From: CAYMUL01 sp964393605
Lineage (GTDB): Bacteria; Bacteroidota; Ignavibacteria; Ignavibacteriales; Ignavibacteriaceae
Direction: 5' to 3'
Length of the DNA: 6,789 nt
Assembly: GCA_964393605.1 (NCBI GenBank)
Contig: CAYMUL010000057.1
Location: 1-6,789, forward strand
This document shows, one piece after another, positions 1 to 6,759 of this stretch. Positions within the stretch are counted from its first letter, which is position 1. Every line of letters begins with the position of its first letter. The notes beneath the pieces were generated by a model. It was not told the origin of the DNA and made no database searches. It saw nothing but the letters and a program-made list of their open reading frames with translations. Both the position numbers and the translations under genes were made by a program.

Positions 1-30
1 TTGATTTTATTGCCTCAAATCAATTTTATT

Positions 31-53
31 ACTTTTTCAGGAAACCCTAATTA
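31..53 (+). repeat. Left copy of a perfect 23-bp inverted repeat; candidate end of a mobile element lying to the left
   Basis: This stretch is the exact reverse complement of 6737-6759. Its outer part, read on the minus strand, is GGGTTTCCTGAAAAAGT (47 down to 31), and its gene-side end is the palindrome TAATTA (48-53). It begins 25 bp beyond the stop codon of the beta-helix gene. Further outward, TTGA (23-20) and TTTGA (19-15) on the minus strand also occur beside the right copy, with a one-base offset for the first. Inward of TAATTA the two copies share nothing evident. Outward-only similarity suggests an insertion-sequence or MITE terminus whose body lies before base 31, but no transposase is in view. 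A dispersed intergenic repeat is the alternative. The repeat itself is certain; its nature is not. Confidence 0.85.
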
Positions 54-77
54 TTCATTACTAATTGTTAAATAATT

Positions 78-1916
78 TTACTTCAAGATTGTCATCTTCT
101 TAGTAATAGTATTGCCGTTGAAGTTCAAACGATAAACATAATTTCCGCTTGCAAATTTTTCGGCGTTGAATTCAACACTGTATTCGCCTGCAGTTTGCAT
201 TTCGTTCACAAGTTCAACAATTTTTTCTCCGAGTAAATTGTAAATCGAAAGAGTTACAATTCCGTTTTCCGGAAGTGTATATTTTATATTCGTTACCGGA
301 TTAAATGGATTGGGATAGTTTTGGTGCAGCACGAATTCACTCGGTAATGTAATATCAACTTCTATTATGTTTGAATATTCGAAAGTTCCATCGAAATCAA
401 TTTGTTTTAATCGATAGATATATTTTCCTGCGGATAGATTATTATCTGCAAAAGTATAGTTTTTCTTTTCAGAAGTAGTTTTGTTCCCTTCAACAAAACC
501 AACAACTTTCCACTCTGCACGCTGATTACTGAACGCTGAAACCGGGTTTCCTTTTATTGAAGCGCAATGAATTTCAAACCCACGGTTATTCGTCTCAGTT
601 GCAGTGGACCAATTGAGTTCGATTCTATTATCAATAAAACTTGCCGTAAAAGAAATCAATTCAACCGGAATTGAGGAAGGATCAAAAAACGGCATAAAGA
701 AAACTGTTCCGTGTGCGGCGTTATCAACTTTGTGAAAGATATGATTTTCGATAGCGGCAGAATCATAAACTCCCCAATCATTATTTTGCGCGTAAATATT
801 ATTTGTGCAGTTGTTGTAAAGATCAAATACACCACCGGCTTGGATGTTATCATAAATCTTGTTGAAGCCATCGTCTGTCGTATCTATATTTTCGGTATTG
901 CCGATATTGGGTTGTGGACCTTCTTGAACTGTCGTTCCGTTTTGAATTGTAATTCCCCACCAATTATCATGAATTAAATTTCTCGTGATAATCGGTTTGT
1001 TGAAACTGCTTCCGTTAACATTTATTCCGCTTCCCCCCGTCATCGGATCGGGGCTTTGCTTGTTGTTGTAAATATGATTTCCCTTCACGACAGAATTTAT
1101 CACTCCGCTGCTTGAGCTATAAAGAGTTATTCCGAAAACATTATCGAAGATTATATTATTCTCGATAACCGCATTGGAAAAAGAAGTTGAGCCGCTAACC
1201 CAAAGACTAATTCCTCCCGTCTTCGTGTTTGCAGTGCTTCCTTGAATGGTGTTGTTTTTTATTATCGGAGAATTGTTTCCCTGCAAACCAATACTGATTT
1301 GATTTTTTGCCGAAGTATTCTGCGTGTTGTTTCCCAACAAATGATTGCCCAATATTTCCGGGCTTGAGCCGAGCGTCATTGTAATTCCATATTCATAACT
1401 CCAACGGATAAGGTTGCTATAAATTTTTGCATTTGATCCGCTGAGGTTAAATCCTCTTCTACATTTATGAAAAATTGAGTTAGTAACTGTCGGACTTGCA
1501 TCAATAGCGCGGACGCCATAGTAGGCGTATTCAATAACTGCATAATTAATCACACATTCGGAATCGATGCTCGTATCGTTGAAGCGCAAACCATCATACG
1601 CACCGAGCGAATCGGGCGTCGCTGATGTTAATGTTACGGAAGCAAGATTTGAACCGAGCAACTTCAATCTTCCATTCACTTCAATTCCCGAAGTTGTACC
1701 GACAAAGTTTATCGTCGTTCCTGCAAAGACGGAAACAAGATCGGTTGCAGAAATAATTACTTTATTATTTATTGTGTAAGATGGTGAACTTCCTGTTACA
1801 ACTCCGCCGGAATAAATTACAAGACTGTCAAGATTCCAATTTACTCCTGAATTTGGAGTTGTGTATTGTGCGCGGAGCGTTGCAACAATTATTAAGAACA
1901 AAAATATTTTTTTCAT
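78..1916 (-). CDS. Secreted right-handed beta-helix protein with C-terminal T9SS type A sorting domain
   Basis: This 612-residue protein is predicted to be exported and placed on the cell surface or released by the type IX secretion system. Residues 1-17 form a short Sec signal peptide (KK, hydrophobic core, likely cut near RAQ/Y). Residues about 120-380 hold repeated beta-helix rungs of the NosD/PbH1 kind, with recurring patterns such as SPTVTNSIF, SPEILGNHL, SPIIKNNTI, AVIENNIIFDN and PIITRNLIHDN. Residues about 416-522 form a beta-sandwich, fibronectin III-like linker starting IPVELISFTA and including NWSTATETNNRGFEI. Residues about 530-612 are the sorting domain, with NYPNPFNP, LLGEKIVEL, ASGNYVYRL and a final KKMTILK. 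The beta-helix fold often binds or cleaves polysaccharides, but I see no catalytic signature, so the substrate is unknown. The ATG lies 1 bp after the TPM stop codon, with only a weak AGAAAG upstream, so translation is probably coupled. The gene looks intact. Confidence 0.93.
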   Translation of the reverse strand: MKKIFLFLIIVATLRAQYTTPNSGVNWNLDSLVIYSGGVVTGSSPSYTINNKVIISATDLVSVFAGTTINFVGTTSGIEVNGRLKLLGSNLASVTLTSATPDSLGAYDGLRFNDTSIDSECVINYAVIEYAYYGVRAIDASPTVTNSIFHKCRRGFNLSGSNAKIYSNLIRWSYEYGITMTLGSSPEILGNHLLGNNTQNTSAKNQISIGLQGNNSPIIKNNTIQGSTANTKTGGISLWVSGSTSFSNAVIENNIIFDNVFGITLYSSSSGVINSVVKGNHIYNNKQSPDPMTGGSGINVNGSSFNKPIITRNLIHDNWWGITIQNGTTVQEGPQPNIGNTENIDTTDDGFNKIYDNIQAGGVFDLYNNCTNNIYAQNNDWGVYDSAAIENHIFHKVDNAAHGTVFFMPFFDPSSIPVELISFTASFIDNRIELNWSTATETNNRGFEIHCASIKGNPVSAFSNQRAEWKVVGFVEGNKTTSEKKNYTFADNNLSAGKYIYRLKQIDFDGTFEYSNIIEVDITLPSEFVLHQNYPNPFNPVTNIKYTLPENGIVTLSIYNLLGEKIVELVNEMQTAGEYSVEFNAEKFASGNYVYRLNFNGNTITKKMTILK

Positions 1917-1917
1917 T

Positions 1918-2379
1918 TTACTTTCTGATTATAACTCTGTTTGAAATTTCATTTGTTGTGCCGGGAAGAAATGGGAAATGCGGTTTTAATATTTCACCGA
2001 CGCTTTCAATGCCGTGAATTATCGCGGCAGTTAAATTCCCTTCTTTAATTCTCCCGAGCATTTCTTCTTTAATTATTTCCCATGTTTCAGGGCTAACTTT
2101 TGAATTGATATTGTCATCGGCAAGAATTACAAAACTTCTTTCTTGGAGGAGAATGAAAATAAGGATTCCCGTTCCCCCTTTGGTTTTATTGATTCCGAGC
2201 CGCATAAATTCTGCCTCTGCAAATTGTTGGATCGGTTTTTGTTTTTGAAAAAGAGATCGTTTCTCTTTCGCCGAAACGACTATTTCGCCGGTAGTGATTT
2301 GTTCCATCTCCGAAATTTTATTTGAGATGCGGAGGAGATCGTCGTCATCGAGGTAATTATAAATAAGATGTGCTTCCAA
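1918..2379 (-). CDS. Small TPM-domain protein (TPM_phosphatase / TLP18.3-Psb32-MOLO-1 family), TTG start
   Basis: This 153-residue protein matches the TPM domain over nearly its whole length. The N-terminal helix (about 12-28) leads into TTGEIVVS (29-36). A hydrophobic strand pair follows, GILIFILLQERSFVILADDNI in two halves at about 71-91, with the family's acidic DD at 88-89. Then come a conserved Trp at 100, an amphipathic helix, and HFP at 134-136. Family members include plant photosystem II repair proteins and many bacterial membrane proteins; the biochemical role in bacteria is poorly defined. This copy has no signal peptide or membrane anchor, so it is predicted to be cytoplasmic. The chosen start is TTG (2379-2377), two bases after the gpmA stop. 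The next in-frame Met (residue 25) would cut off the first helix. A GGA lies 6 bases before the TTG. The tight spacing on both sides argues for coupling to gpmA and the beta-helix gene. Confidence 0.85.
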   Translation of the reverse strand: MEAHLIYNYLDDDDLLRISNKISEMEQITTGEIVVSAKEKRSLFQKQKPIQQFAEAEFMRLGINKTKGGTGILIFILLQERSFVILADDNINSKVSPETWEIIKEEMLGRIKEGNLTAAIIHGIESVGEILKPHFPFLPGTTNEISNRVIIRK

Positions 2380-2381
2380 TT

Positions 2382-3023
2382 TTATTCCAAATAATATTTG
2401 TTAAGAATTTTTCCATTTTCCATTTCATAAACCAATGGTACGCCGGTGGGGATGTTCAATTGCAAAACTTCTTCGCGCGAAAGATTATCGAGAAACATTA
2501 CAAGCGAGCGAAGACTATTGCCATGTGCCGCAACTAAAATATTTTTTCCTTCTTTTACAAGCGGTTCAATTTTCGAGTGATAGTACGGAAGCGTGCGTTC
2601 TGCTGTATCTTTCAAACTTTCGCTAATTCCATCGGGATTTAAATGCGTAACTTCTCTCGGCGGCGGAACATCATAACTTCTGCGCCAGATGTGGACTTGC
2701 TCATCGCCATATTTTTCTGCGGTTTCTTTTTTATTCAATCCTTGCAATGCGCCGTAATGACGTTCGTTCAAAGCCTGATCTCTTTCCGTTGGAAGATTGG
2801 AATAGCCGGCAACTGTGCAAACAATATCTGCGGTGCGGATTGCTCTTTTCAAAACGGAAGTGAATAAGTAATCGAACTTCAAATTTTTTGCTTTCAATTT
2901 TTCGCCTGAACTTTTTGCTTCCGCTTCTCCTTTGGCGGAAAGATCGACATCAACCCAGCCGGTAAAACGGTTTTCCAAATTCCATTGCGATTCGCCGTGC
3001 CGAAGTAATACTAAGTAATTCAT
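2382..3023 (-). CDS. gpmA: 2,3-bisphosphoglycerate-dependent phosphoglycerate mutase
   Basis: The enzyme interconverts 3-phosphoglycerate and 2-phosphoglycerate in cytoplasmic glycolysis and gluconeogenesis through a phosphohistidine intermediate. The histidine-phosphatase signature LLRHGES lies at residues 6-12, with His9 as the phosphorylated residue. Other recognisable family segments are NRFTGWVDVDLSAKG (18-32), LKRAIRTA (58-65) with its arginine, NERHYGALQGLNK (86-98) carrying the acid/base Glu87, RRSYDVPPP (114-122), ESLKDTAER (135-143), and AAHGNSLRSL (165-174) with the second active-site His167. The GW and ERHYG segments distinguish true mutases from generic phosphatases of this fold. 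At 213 residues it is shorter than the E. coli enzyme (about 250), mainly because the loop between PPP and ESL is short, a form seen in other bacteria. A clear GAGG lies 5 bases before the ATG. It is followed after 2 bp by the TPM gene and probably heads a three-gene operon. Confidence 0.95.
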   Translation of the reverse strand: MNYLVLLRHGESQWNLENRFTGWVDVDLSAKGEAEAKSSGEKLKAKNLKFDYLFTSVLKRAIRTADIVCTVAGYSNLPTERDQALNERHYGALQGLNKKETAEKYGDEQVHIWRRSYDVPPPREVTHLNPDGISESLKDTAERTLPYYHSKIEPLVKEGKNILVAAHGNSLRSLVMFLDNLSREEVLQLNIPTGVPLVYEMENGKILNKYYLE

Positions 3024-3028
3024 CTTTT

Positions 3029-3032
3029 CCTC
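3029..3032 (-). promoter_or_regulatory. Shine-Dalgarno GAGG of gpmA
   Basis: On the minus strand the bases before gpmA read GAGGAAAAG and then ATG, giving a GAGG with a 5-base spacer. This supports the chosen gpmA start. It is the only clear Shine-Dalgarno in the window; the other four genes have weak or no such motif. An ATG overlapping this motif, 11 bases upstream, is out of frame with gpmA. Confidence 0.65.
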
Positions 3033-3102
3033 ATCTTAAAAAAATTGTTAATGCAAATCTAAAAAAAGTTTGCGCCGAATGGAAAGAAGTTGCGGTTAGA
3101 TT

Positions 3103-5376
3103 TTATTGCGGAATGACAAGCGTGAAAGTGGAACCTTCTGAAAGTTTGCTTTCAACCAAAAGGTTTCCGCCAATCAGAGATGCAAATTCTTTACTAATAA
3201 ATAAACCGAAGCCGGTTCCCTTTTCGTTATCCGTTCCGATAGATGTTTTCTTTTTGCTTAAGATGAAAAGGTCATTGATTTTATCGGGGTCAATTCCGAT
3301 TCCGTTATCGCTTATGGCAATAAAAAATTCCCCATCGCGTGAGAAAGATTTTATTGTAATCAAACCACTTCGCGGAGTGAATTTTATTGCGTTACTGCAA
3401 AGGTTCATCAATATTGTTGTCAGCAATTGCTTATCGGTAATGATATCTACTTTATCATTTATTTCTACGCCAACTTTTATTTCCTTCTTTTCCGATTGAA
3501 TGGAAAGCACGTTCATTACCGAAGTGATAATTTCTTTAACGTTGATTACTTCTTTGTTGATATGAATTCTTTGATCTTGAGTTTGAGACCATTGCAGCAA
3601 ACCGACAGCAACCGAAAACAAATTCTTTGCCGCTTCCGATATTCTTTCGAGTTGCAACTTGATTTCTTCACGCGACATTTCATGCAAGTCTTCTTTTGCT
3701 ATTTCGAGATGACCGAACAAACCCTGAAACGGGCTTGTCAAATCGTGTGCAATTATCGAAAGTAATTTTTTCTTTGTTTCATTTGCTTCGGCAAGAAGTG
3801 CATTTGTTCGTTCAAGTTCCTCTTTCTGCTTAAAAATGTGACGGGAGATTTTTCTTTTATAATATCCGAATGCAATTAAGCCGATTGATAATCCTAAAGA
3901 TGCAATTATCAAAGTTATAAGGAGGTTTTGTTGATTCTTTAACTGTTTTAATTCATTAGCTTTTACTTCGGCTTCAAATTTTAATTTTAGATTTTCTTGT
4001 TCCTGAAGCCGGGTTTCATATTTTATTTGCCATGAAGTTATGCGCGTTCCTAATTCGGTGAAAACGAGACTATCTTTCATATGCATATATTTTTCAGTGA
4101 ATAACAAAGCACCTTTATAATCTCCGAGTGAAGAATATGCTTCAGACATAATTTGATGATTATCGAGAAGAAGATCGCCGACTTTTTCTTTCAGTGCGCG
4201 TTTCTCCGCCTGTTTCAAAAAGGTGATTGCATCCGCGCCTTTATTCTGATCAATTAACAGACGCGCTATATTTTGAGTTGTAACGGTAATTGAATGATTG
4301 TCATTAACTTTTGTTGCCGTATCGAGTGCCGCTTTAAAAGTTTTTTCGGCAAGAGAATATTGTTTCAATCCTTTATATGCAAGCCCGAGATAGTTCAAAG
4401 CCATTGCAACGGAATTTAATTCCAGATACCTGTAATAATTTTCAATTGCCGCTTTTGCATAAGGAATTGCTTTTTCATAGTTCCCTTTTTTAAGATGCCA
4501 ATCTGCAAGGTTATAACTTGAATACCCGATTCCGAAATTATACTGATGTTCTTTCGAAAGTTTCAATCCAGTCGAAAATTTTTCGTATGACTTTTCGAAA
4601 TTATTTAACTTCAAAAAAACTAAACCGATATTGTTAGACACAACCACAATGCCTTTAAAATTGCCGATAGACTCTCTCAATTCGAGCGATTCAATATATG
4701 CCTCGAGTGCTTTTTCGTAGTTTCCCAATCGCCAATAAATAACGCCAATATTATTCAACGTCATTCCAATAGCTTTTGGGTCGCCGCTTTTGCGCCTATA
4801 TTCAAGTGCATCAAAAAAGTAAGTGAGTGCTTCTATGTTTCTTCCCTGCCTCCATTGAATTAAACCGAGACTCGAAAGCTGCAACCCGATGTTGTGAGTA
4901 TCTTTTATTTCTTCAAAAACTTTTAAAGCACGATGGTGATAAATTAAGGCGCTATCTTTTTTTCCCCGCTTATCAACTATGTCGGCGTAGTTGCTTAAAG
5001 TTAGCGCATAAAGAAAACTCTTGGGGTTTTGTTTGGCGCGCGAGAAAGCTTTTAAATAATACTGCACCGCGCTATCGTATTCCTGTTTCCAAAAATAACC
5101 GTAACCGAGATTATTTAGTGAATATGTAATTCCTTCTTCATAGTTTAAGTCAATTGATTTTTGTAGTAAAGCCCTGCTTAATGTTATTACAGAATCTGGT
5201 TTGGTTTCGACGAACTTATCCATTTCCCCTAATTTTTCATAAATCTCTTTTTCCTTTTTAGCACCGTTCTGTGCTACCAAACCGGAGCCGGCAAACAAAA
5301 CGAAAATCATCAATAATATTAATGACCTCCAAAAATAAAATGGTTTTATGAGACTTTCTTTCTTTTCTGTTTGCAT
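3103..5376 (-). CDS. TPR-repeat membrane sensor histidine kinase
   Basis: This 757-residue protein is predicted to sense a signal through a large repeat domain outside the inner membrane and phosphorylate a response regulator. A hydrophobic segment at about 17-35 is a signal peptide or first membrane anchor. Residues about 84-437 hold about eight or nine tetratricopeptide repeats with a 40-residue period (for example LNNIGVIYWRLGNYEKALEA near 207-226). A charged coiled-coil stretch (about 453-483) leads to a transmembrane helix (485-506) and a second helical linker. The HisKA dimerisation domain carries the phospho-acceptor His544 in IIAHDLTSPF. The HATPase_c domain shows an N-box (MNLCSNAIKFT, 657-667), a G1 box (ISDNGIGID, 688-696) and a G2 box (GTGFGLFISKE, 720-730), so the kinase looks active. 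No receiver domain is fused and no regulator gene is nearby. The ligand is unknown. No Shine-Dalgarno is visible before the ATG. An alternative start at Met23 would destroy the N-terminal hydrophobic segment. Confidence 0.93.
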   Translation of the reverse strand: MQTEKKESLIKPFYFWRSLILLMIFVLFAGSGLVAQNGAKKEKEIYEKLGEMDKFVETKPDSVITLSRALLQKSIDLNYEEGITYSLNNLGYGYFWKQEYDSAVQYYLKAFSRAKQNPKSFLYALTLSNYADIVDKRGKKDSALIYHHRALKVFEEIKDTHNIGLQLSSLGLIQWRQGRNIEALTYFFDALEYRRKSGDPKAIGMTLNNIGVIYWRLGNYEKALEAYIESLELRESIGNFKGIVVVSNNIGLVFLKLNNFEKSYEKFSTGLKLSKEHQYNFGIGYSSYNLADWHLKKGNYEKAIPYAKAAIENYYRYLELNSVAMALNYLGLAYKGLKQYSLAEKTFKAALDTATKVNDNHSITVTTQNIARLLIDQNKGADAITFLKQAEKRALKEKVGDLLLDNHQIMSEAYSSLGDYKGALLFTEKYMHMKDSLVFTELGTRITSWQIKYETRLQEQENLKLKFEAEVKANELKQLKNQQNLLITLIIASLGLSIGLIAFGYYKRKISRHIFKQKEELERTNALLAEANETKKKLLSIIAHDLTSPFQGLFGHLEIAKEDLHEMSREEIKLQLERISEAAKNLFSVAVGLLQWSQTQDQRIHINKEVINVKEIITSVMNVLSIQSEKKEIKVGVEINDKVDIITDKQLLTTILMNLCSNAIKFTPRSGLITIKSFSRDGEFFIAISDNGIGIDPDKINDLFILSKKKTSIGTDNEKGTGFGLFISKEFASLIGGNLLVESKLSEGSTFTLVIPQ

Positions 5377-5389
5377 CTATGATTTAGAA

Positions 5390-5417
5390 TATGTATTCAT
5401 CATTTTTCTTTACTCAA
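5390..5417 (-). promoter_or_regulatory. Possible weak promoter for the histidine kinase gene
   Basis: In the 85-bp gap between ispH and the kinase gene, the minus strand reads TTGAGT (5417-5412), a 16-base spacer, and TACATA (5395-5390). These loosely resemble -35 and -10 boxes. In such AT-rich DNA this match could be chance, and the implied leader would be very short. I saw no Bacteroidota-type TAnnTTTG box. A 9-base T tract on the minus strand (5437-5429) lies upstream, after the ispH stop. Confidence 0.15.
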
Positions 5418-5461
5418 TATCAAATTACAAAAAAAAATCTATTAATGGTATAGCGCAAAAC

Positions 5462-6694
5462 TTAAATTTTTGTAATCGTTAATTCTTGTAAAATCTCTTC
5501 AATTGTTTTGTGAGGTGAAAAGTAGGAGAGTAGTTTCTGTAAAACTTCGTCAACAACCGAATCCGGACAGGATGCGCCGCTCGTAAGTGTAATTGTTGGT
5601 TTTGTTTTTTGGGGAAGAAAATTTTCGGTAACGATCTCTTCTTTTTTGTGAATGTCGAAGTGCATGATGCTTTCACGCGAAAGTATTTTTTCTTTTGAAG
5701 AAATAAAATAAGTCGGTAAAGATTTTTCACAAAGTTCAACAATGTGTGTTGTGTTGGAGCTATTATAACCGCCGACAACAATTGCAAAGTCGGATTGCAC
5801 ATTCAACAAACCGAGTGTAGCATTTTGATTGTCGTTGGTTGCGTAACATAAAGTATCGCGCGTATCGGCAAAATGTTCTTTTATTTTGTCGCCGCCGAAT
5901 TTTTTTATCATTGTTTCTTTTAGATGGTCTGCAATCAGTTCGGTTTCGCTTGCGAGCATTGTTGTTTGATTTACAACTCCAACTTTCATTAAATCTTTTT
6001 TCACATCAAATCCTTCGGAAAATTTCCCGGCAAACTCGTTGTAAAAATCCCCTTCATTTTCTTCGTTAAGAATGAAGGACGCAAGTTTTCTTGTCTCTTC
6101 AATATCCCGAACAATAACGGAAGGGGCATTGCGAACACTATGCGAAAATGTAGCGCGCGTTTCTTCATGCTTTGATTTGCCGTGAATTACAATTGTAAAA
6201 TTTTCGTTTCCAATTGTAGCCGCACGATTCCAAACTTTCTCCACAAAAGGACAGGTTGTGTTGTATCTGTAAGGATCAATTTTTTTTTCTTTGAGAATTT
6301 GTTCAATCTCAATTGTTGTTCCGAATGCCGGAATAATAACTATATCATCGGACTGAAGTGAGTTCCATGTTTTTAATTTGTTACCGTCGTTATCCATTAA
6401 AAATTTTACACCGCGCTGAAGCAGATCGGCATTCACATCCGGGTTGTGTATCATTTCGCTAAGAAGAAAAATATTTTTATCGGGATTTTCTTCGATGCAT
6501 TTATAAGCAATTTCGATCGCATTTTCTACGCCGTAACAAAAGCCGAAATGCCGGGCAATTAAAAACACTACCGAACCGAAATCGAGCCGTGTCGGTGAAT
6601 AATCTTTTTTTCGTGGATCATCGAGCCGCCGGATGGTTTTCAGCTTCGATATTATCGGGCTACGATAGAATGAGGGTATGTTAAATTTTTTCAT
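5462..6694 (-). CDS. ispH: 4-hydroxy-3-methylbut-2-enyl diphosphate reductase, long plant/cyanobacterial-like form
   Basis: IspH reduces HMBPP to IPP and DMAPP in the last step of the MEP isoprenoid pathway, using an iron-sulfur cluster in the cytoplasm. The three cluster cysteines are visible: Cys53 in FCYGVE, Cys148 in NTTCPFVEKVW, and Cys283 in DTLCYATNDNQ. Substrate-site motifs are SEMIHNPDVN with His83 (79-88), HGKSKHEETRAT with His176 and Glu178 (171-182), VNQTTMLASET (241-251), VVGGYNSSNTTH (306-317) and TSGASCPD (371-378). At 410 residues it is about 100 longer than E. coli IspH, with an N-terminal extension of about 40 residues and an insert around 205-237. The IPAFG motif (121-125), where E. 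coli has AHG, and the insert ending KVGVVNQTTML match plant and cyanobacterial enzymes as I remember them. No Shine-Dalgarno is evident. A TATTAT hexamer (6709-6704) lies just upstream, without a good -35 partner. The right inverted-repeat copy starts 43 bases before the ATG. Confidence 0.95.
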   Translation of the reverse strand: MKKFNIPSFYRSPIISKLKTIRRLDDPRKKDYSPTRLDFGSVVFLIARHFGFCYGVENAIEIAYKCIEENPDKNIFLLSEMIHNPDVNADLLQRGVKFLMDNDGNKLKTWNSLQSDDIVIIPAFGTTIEIEQILKEKKIDPYRYNTTCPFVEKVWNRAATIGNENFTIVIHGKSKHEETRATFSHSVRNAPSVIVRDIEETRKLASFILNEENEGDFYNEFAGKFSEGFDVKKDLMKVGVVNQTTMLASETELIADHLKETMIKKFGGDKIKEHFADTRDTLCYATNDNQNATLGLLNVQSDFAIVVGGYNSSNTTHIVELCEKSLPTYFISSKEKILSRESIMHFDIHKKEEIVTENFLPQKTKPTITLTSGASCPDSVVDEVLQKLLSYFSPHKTIEEILQELTITKI

Positions 6695-6736
6695 ATTCTG
6701 TTTATAATATCGTAAAGAAAGAAAATTATTTGGAGT

Positions 6737-6759
6737 TAATTAGGGTTTCCTGAAAAAGT
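6737..6759 (-). repeat. Right copy of the perfect 23-bp inverted repeat; candidate end of a mobile element lying to the right
   Basis: This is the exact reverse complement of 31-53. On the plus strand it starts with TAATTA (6737-6742) and continues as GGGTTTCCTGAAAAAGT (6743-6759). Further right, TTGA (6766-6769) and TTTGA (6771-6775) echo the sequence outside the left copy, while the bases between the repeat and ispH show no counterpart on the left. It lies about 43-65 bases upstream of the ispH ATG, so if an element is inserted here, the ispH promoter may be confined to the short remaining gap or supplied by the element. Its identity as an element end is inferred, not shown. Confidence 0.85.

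Noticed and set aside
41..53. Telomere-like AAACCCTAA within the left repeat
   Set aside because: It is a single unit with no tandem array in a clearly bacterial context, so the resemblance to plant telomere repeats is coincidental.
49..77. AATTATT and AATAATT inverted arms just after the beta-helix gene stop codon
   Set aside because: The 7-bp arms are made only of A and T with a 15-base loop and no following T run, so this is expected by chance in such AT-rich DNA and is not a credible terminator.
544..552. GGGTTTCCT inside the beta-helix gene, resembling part of the 23-bp repeat
   Set aside because: Only 9 bases match and the flanks do not. It encodes ordinary residues (GNPV), so it is a chance match and not a third copy.
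711..977. 88-codon plus-strand open frame opposite the beta-helix gene
   Set aside because: It lies wholly within a confident coding sequence on the other strand and shows no family motif.
3024..3102. Terminator or promoter between the kinase gene and gpmA
   Set aside because: Two 7-base T tracts are present on the minus strand, but no inverted repeat precedes them (the CGCAA copies are direct repeats). TTGCAT and TAAGAT are too close together for -35 and -10 boxes.
3113..3499. 128-codon plus-strand open frame opposite the kinase ATPase domain
   Set aside because: It is antisense to a well-conserved domain, has no recognisable protein features or start signal, and is best explained as a shadow of the real frame.
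5429..5453. Possible rho-independent terminator after ispH: CTAT/ATAG arms next to a 9-base T tract on the minus strand
   Set aside because: The stem is only 4 bp with a 7-base loop and no GC-rich core, so it is too weak to call. The T tract may be ordinary AT-rich spacer.
5479..5802. 107-codon minus-strand open frame overlapping the 3' part of ispH in another frame
   Set aside because: The ispH frame carries the conserved NSSNT and TSGAS motifs across this region without a frameshift, so the second frame is a by-product.
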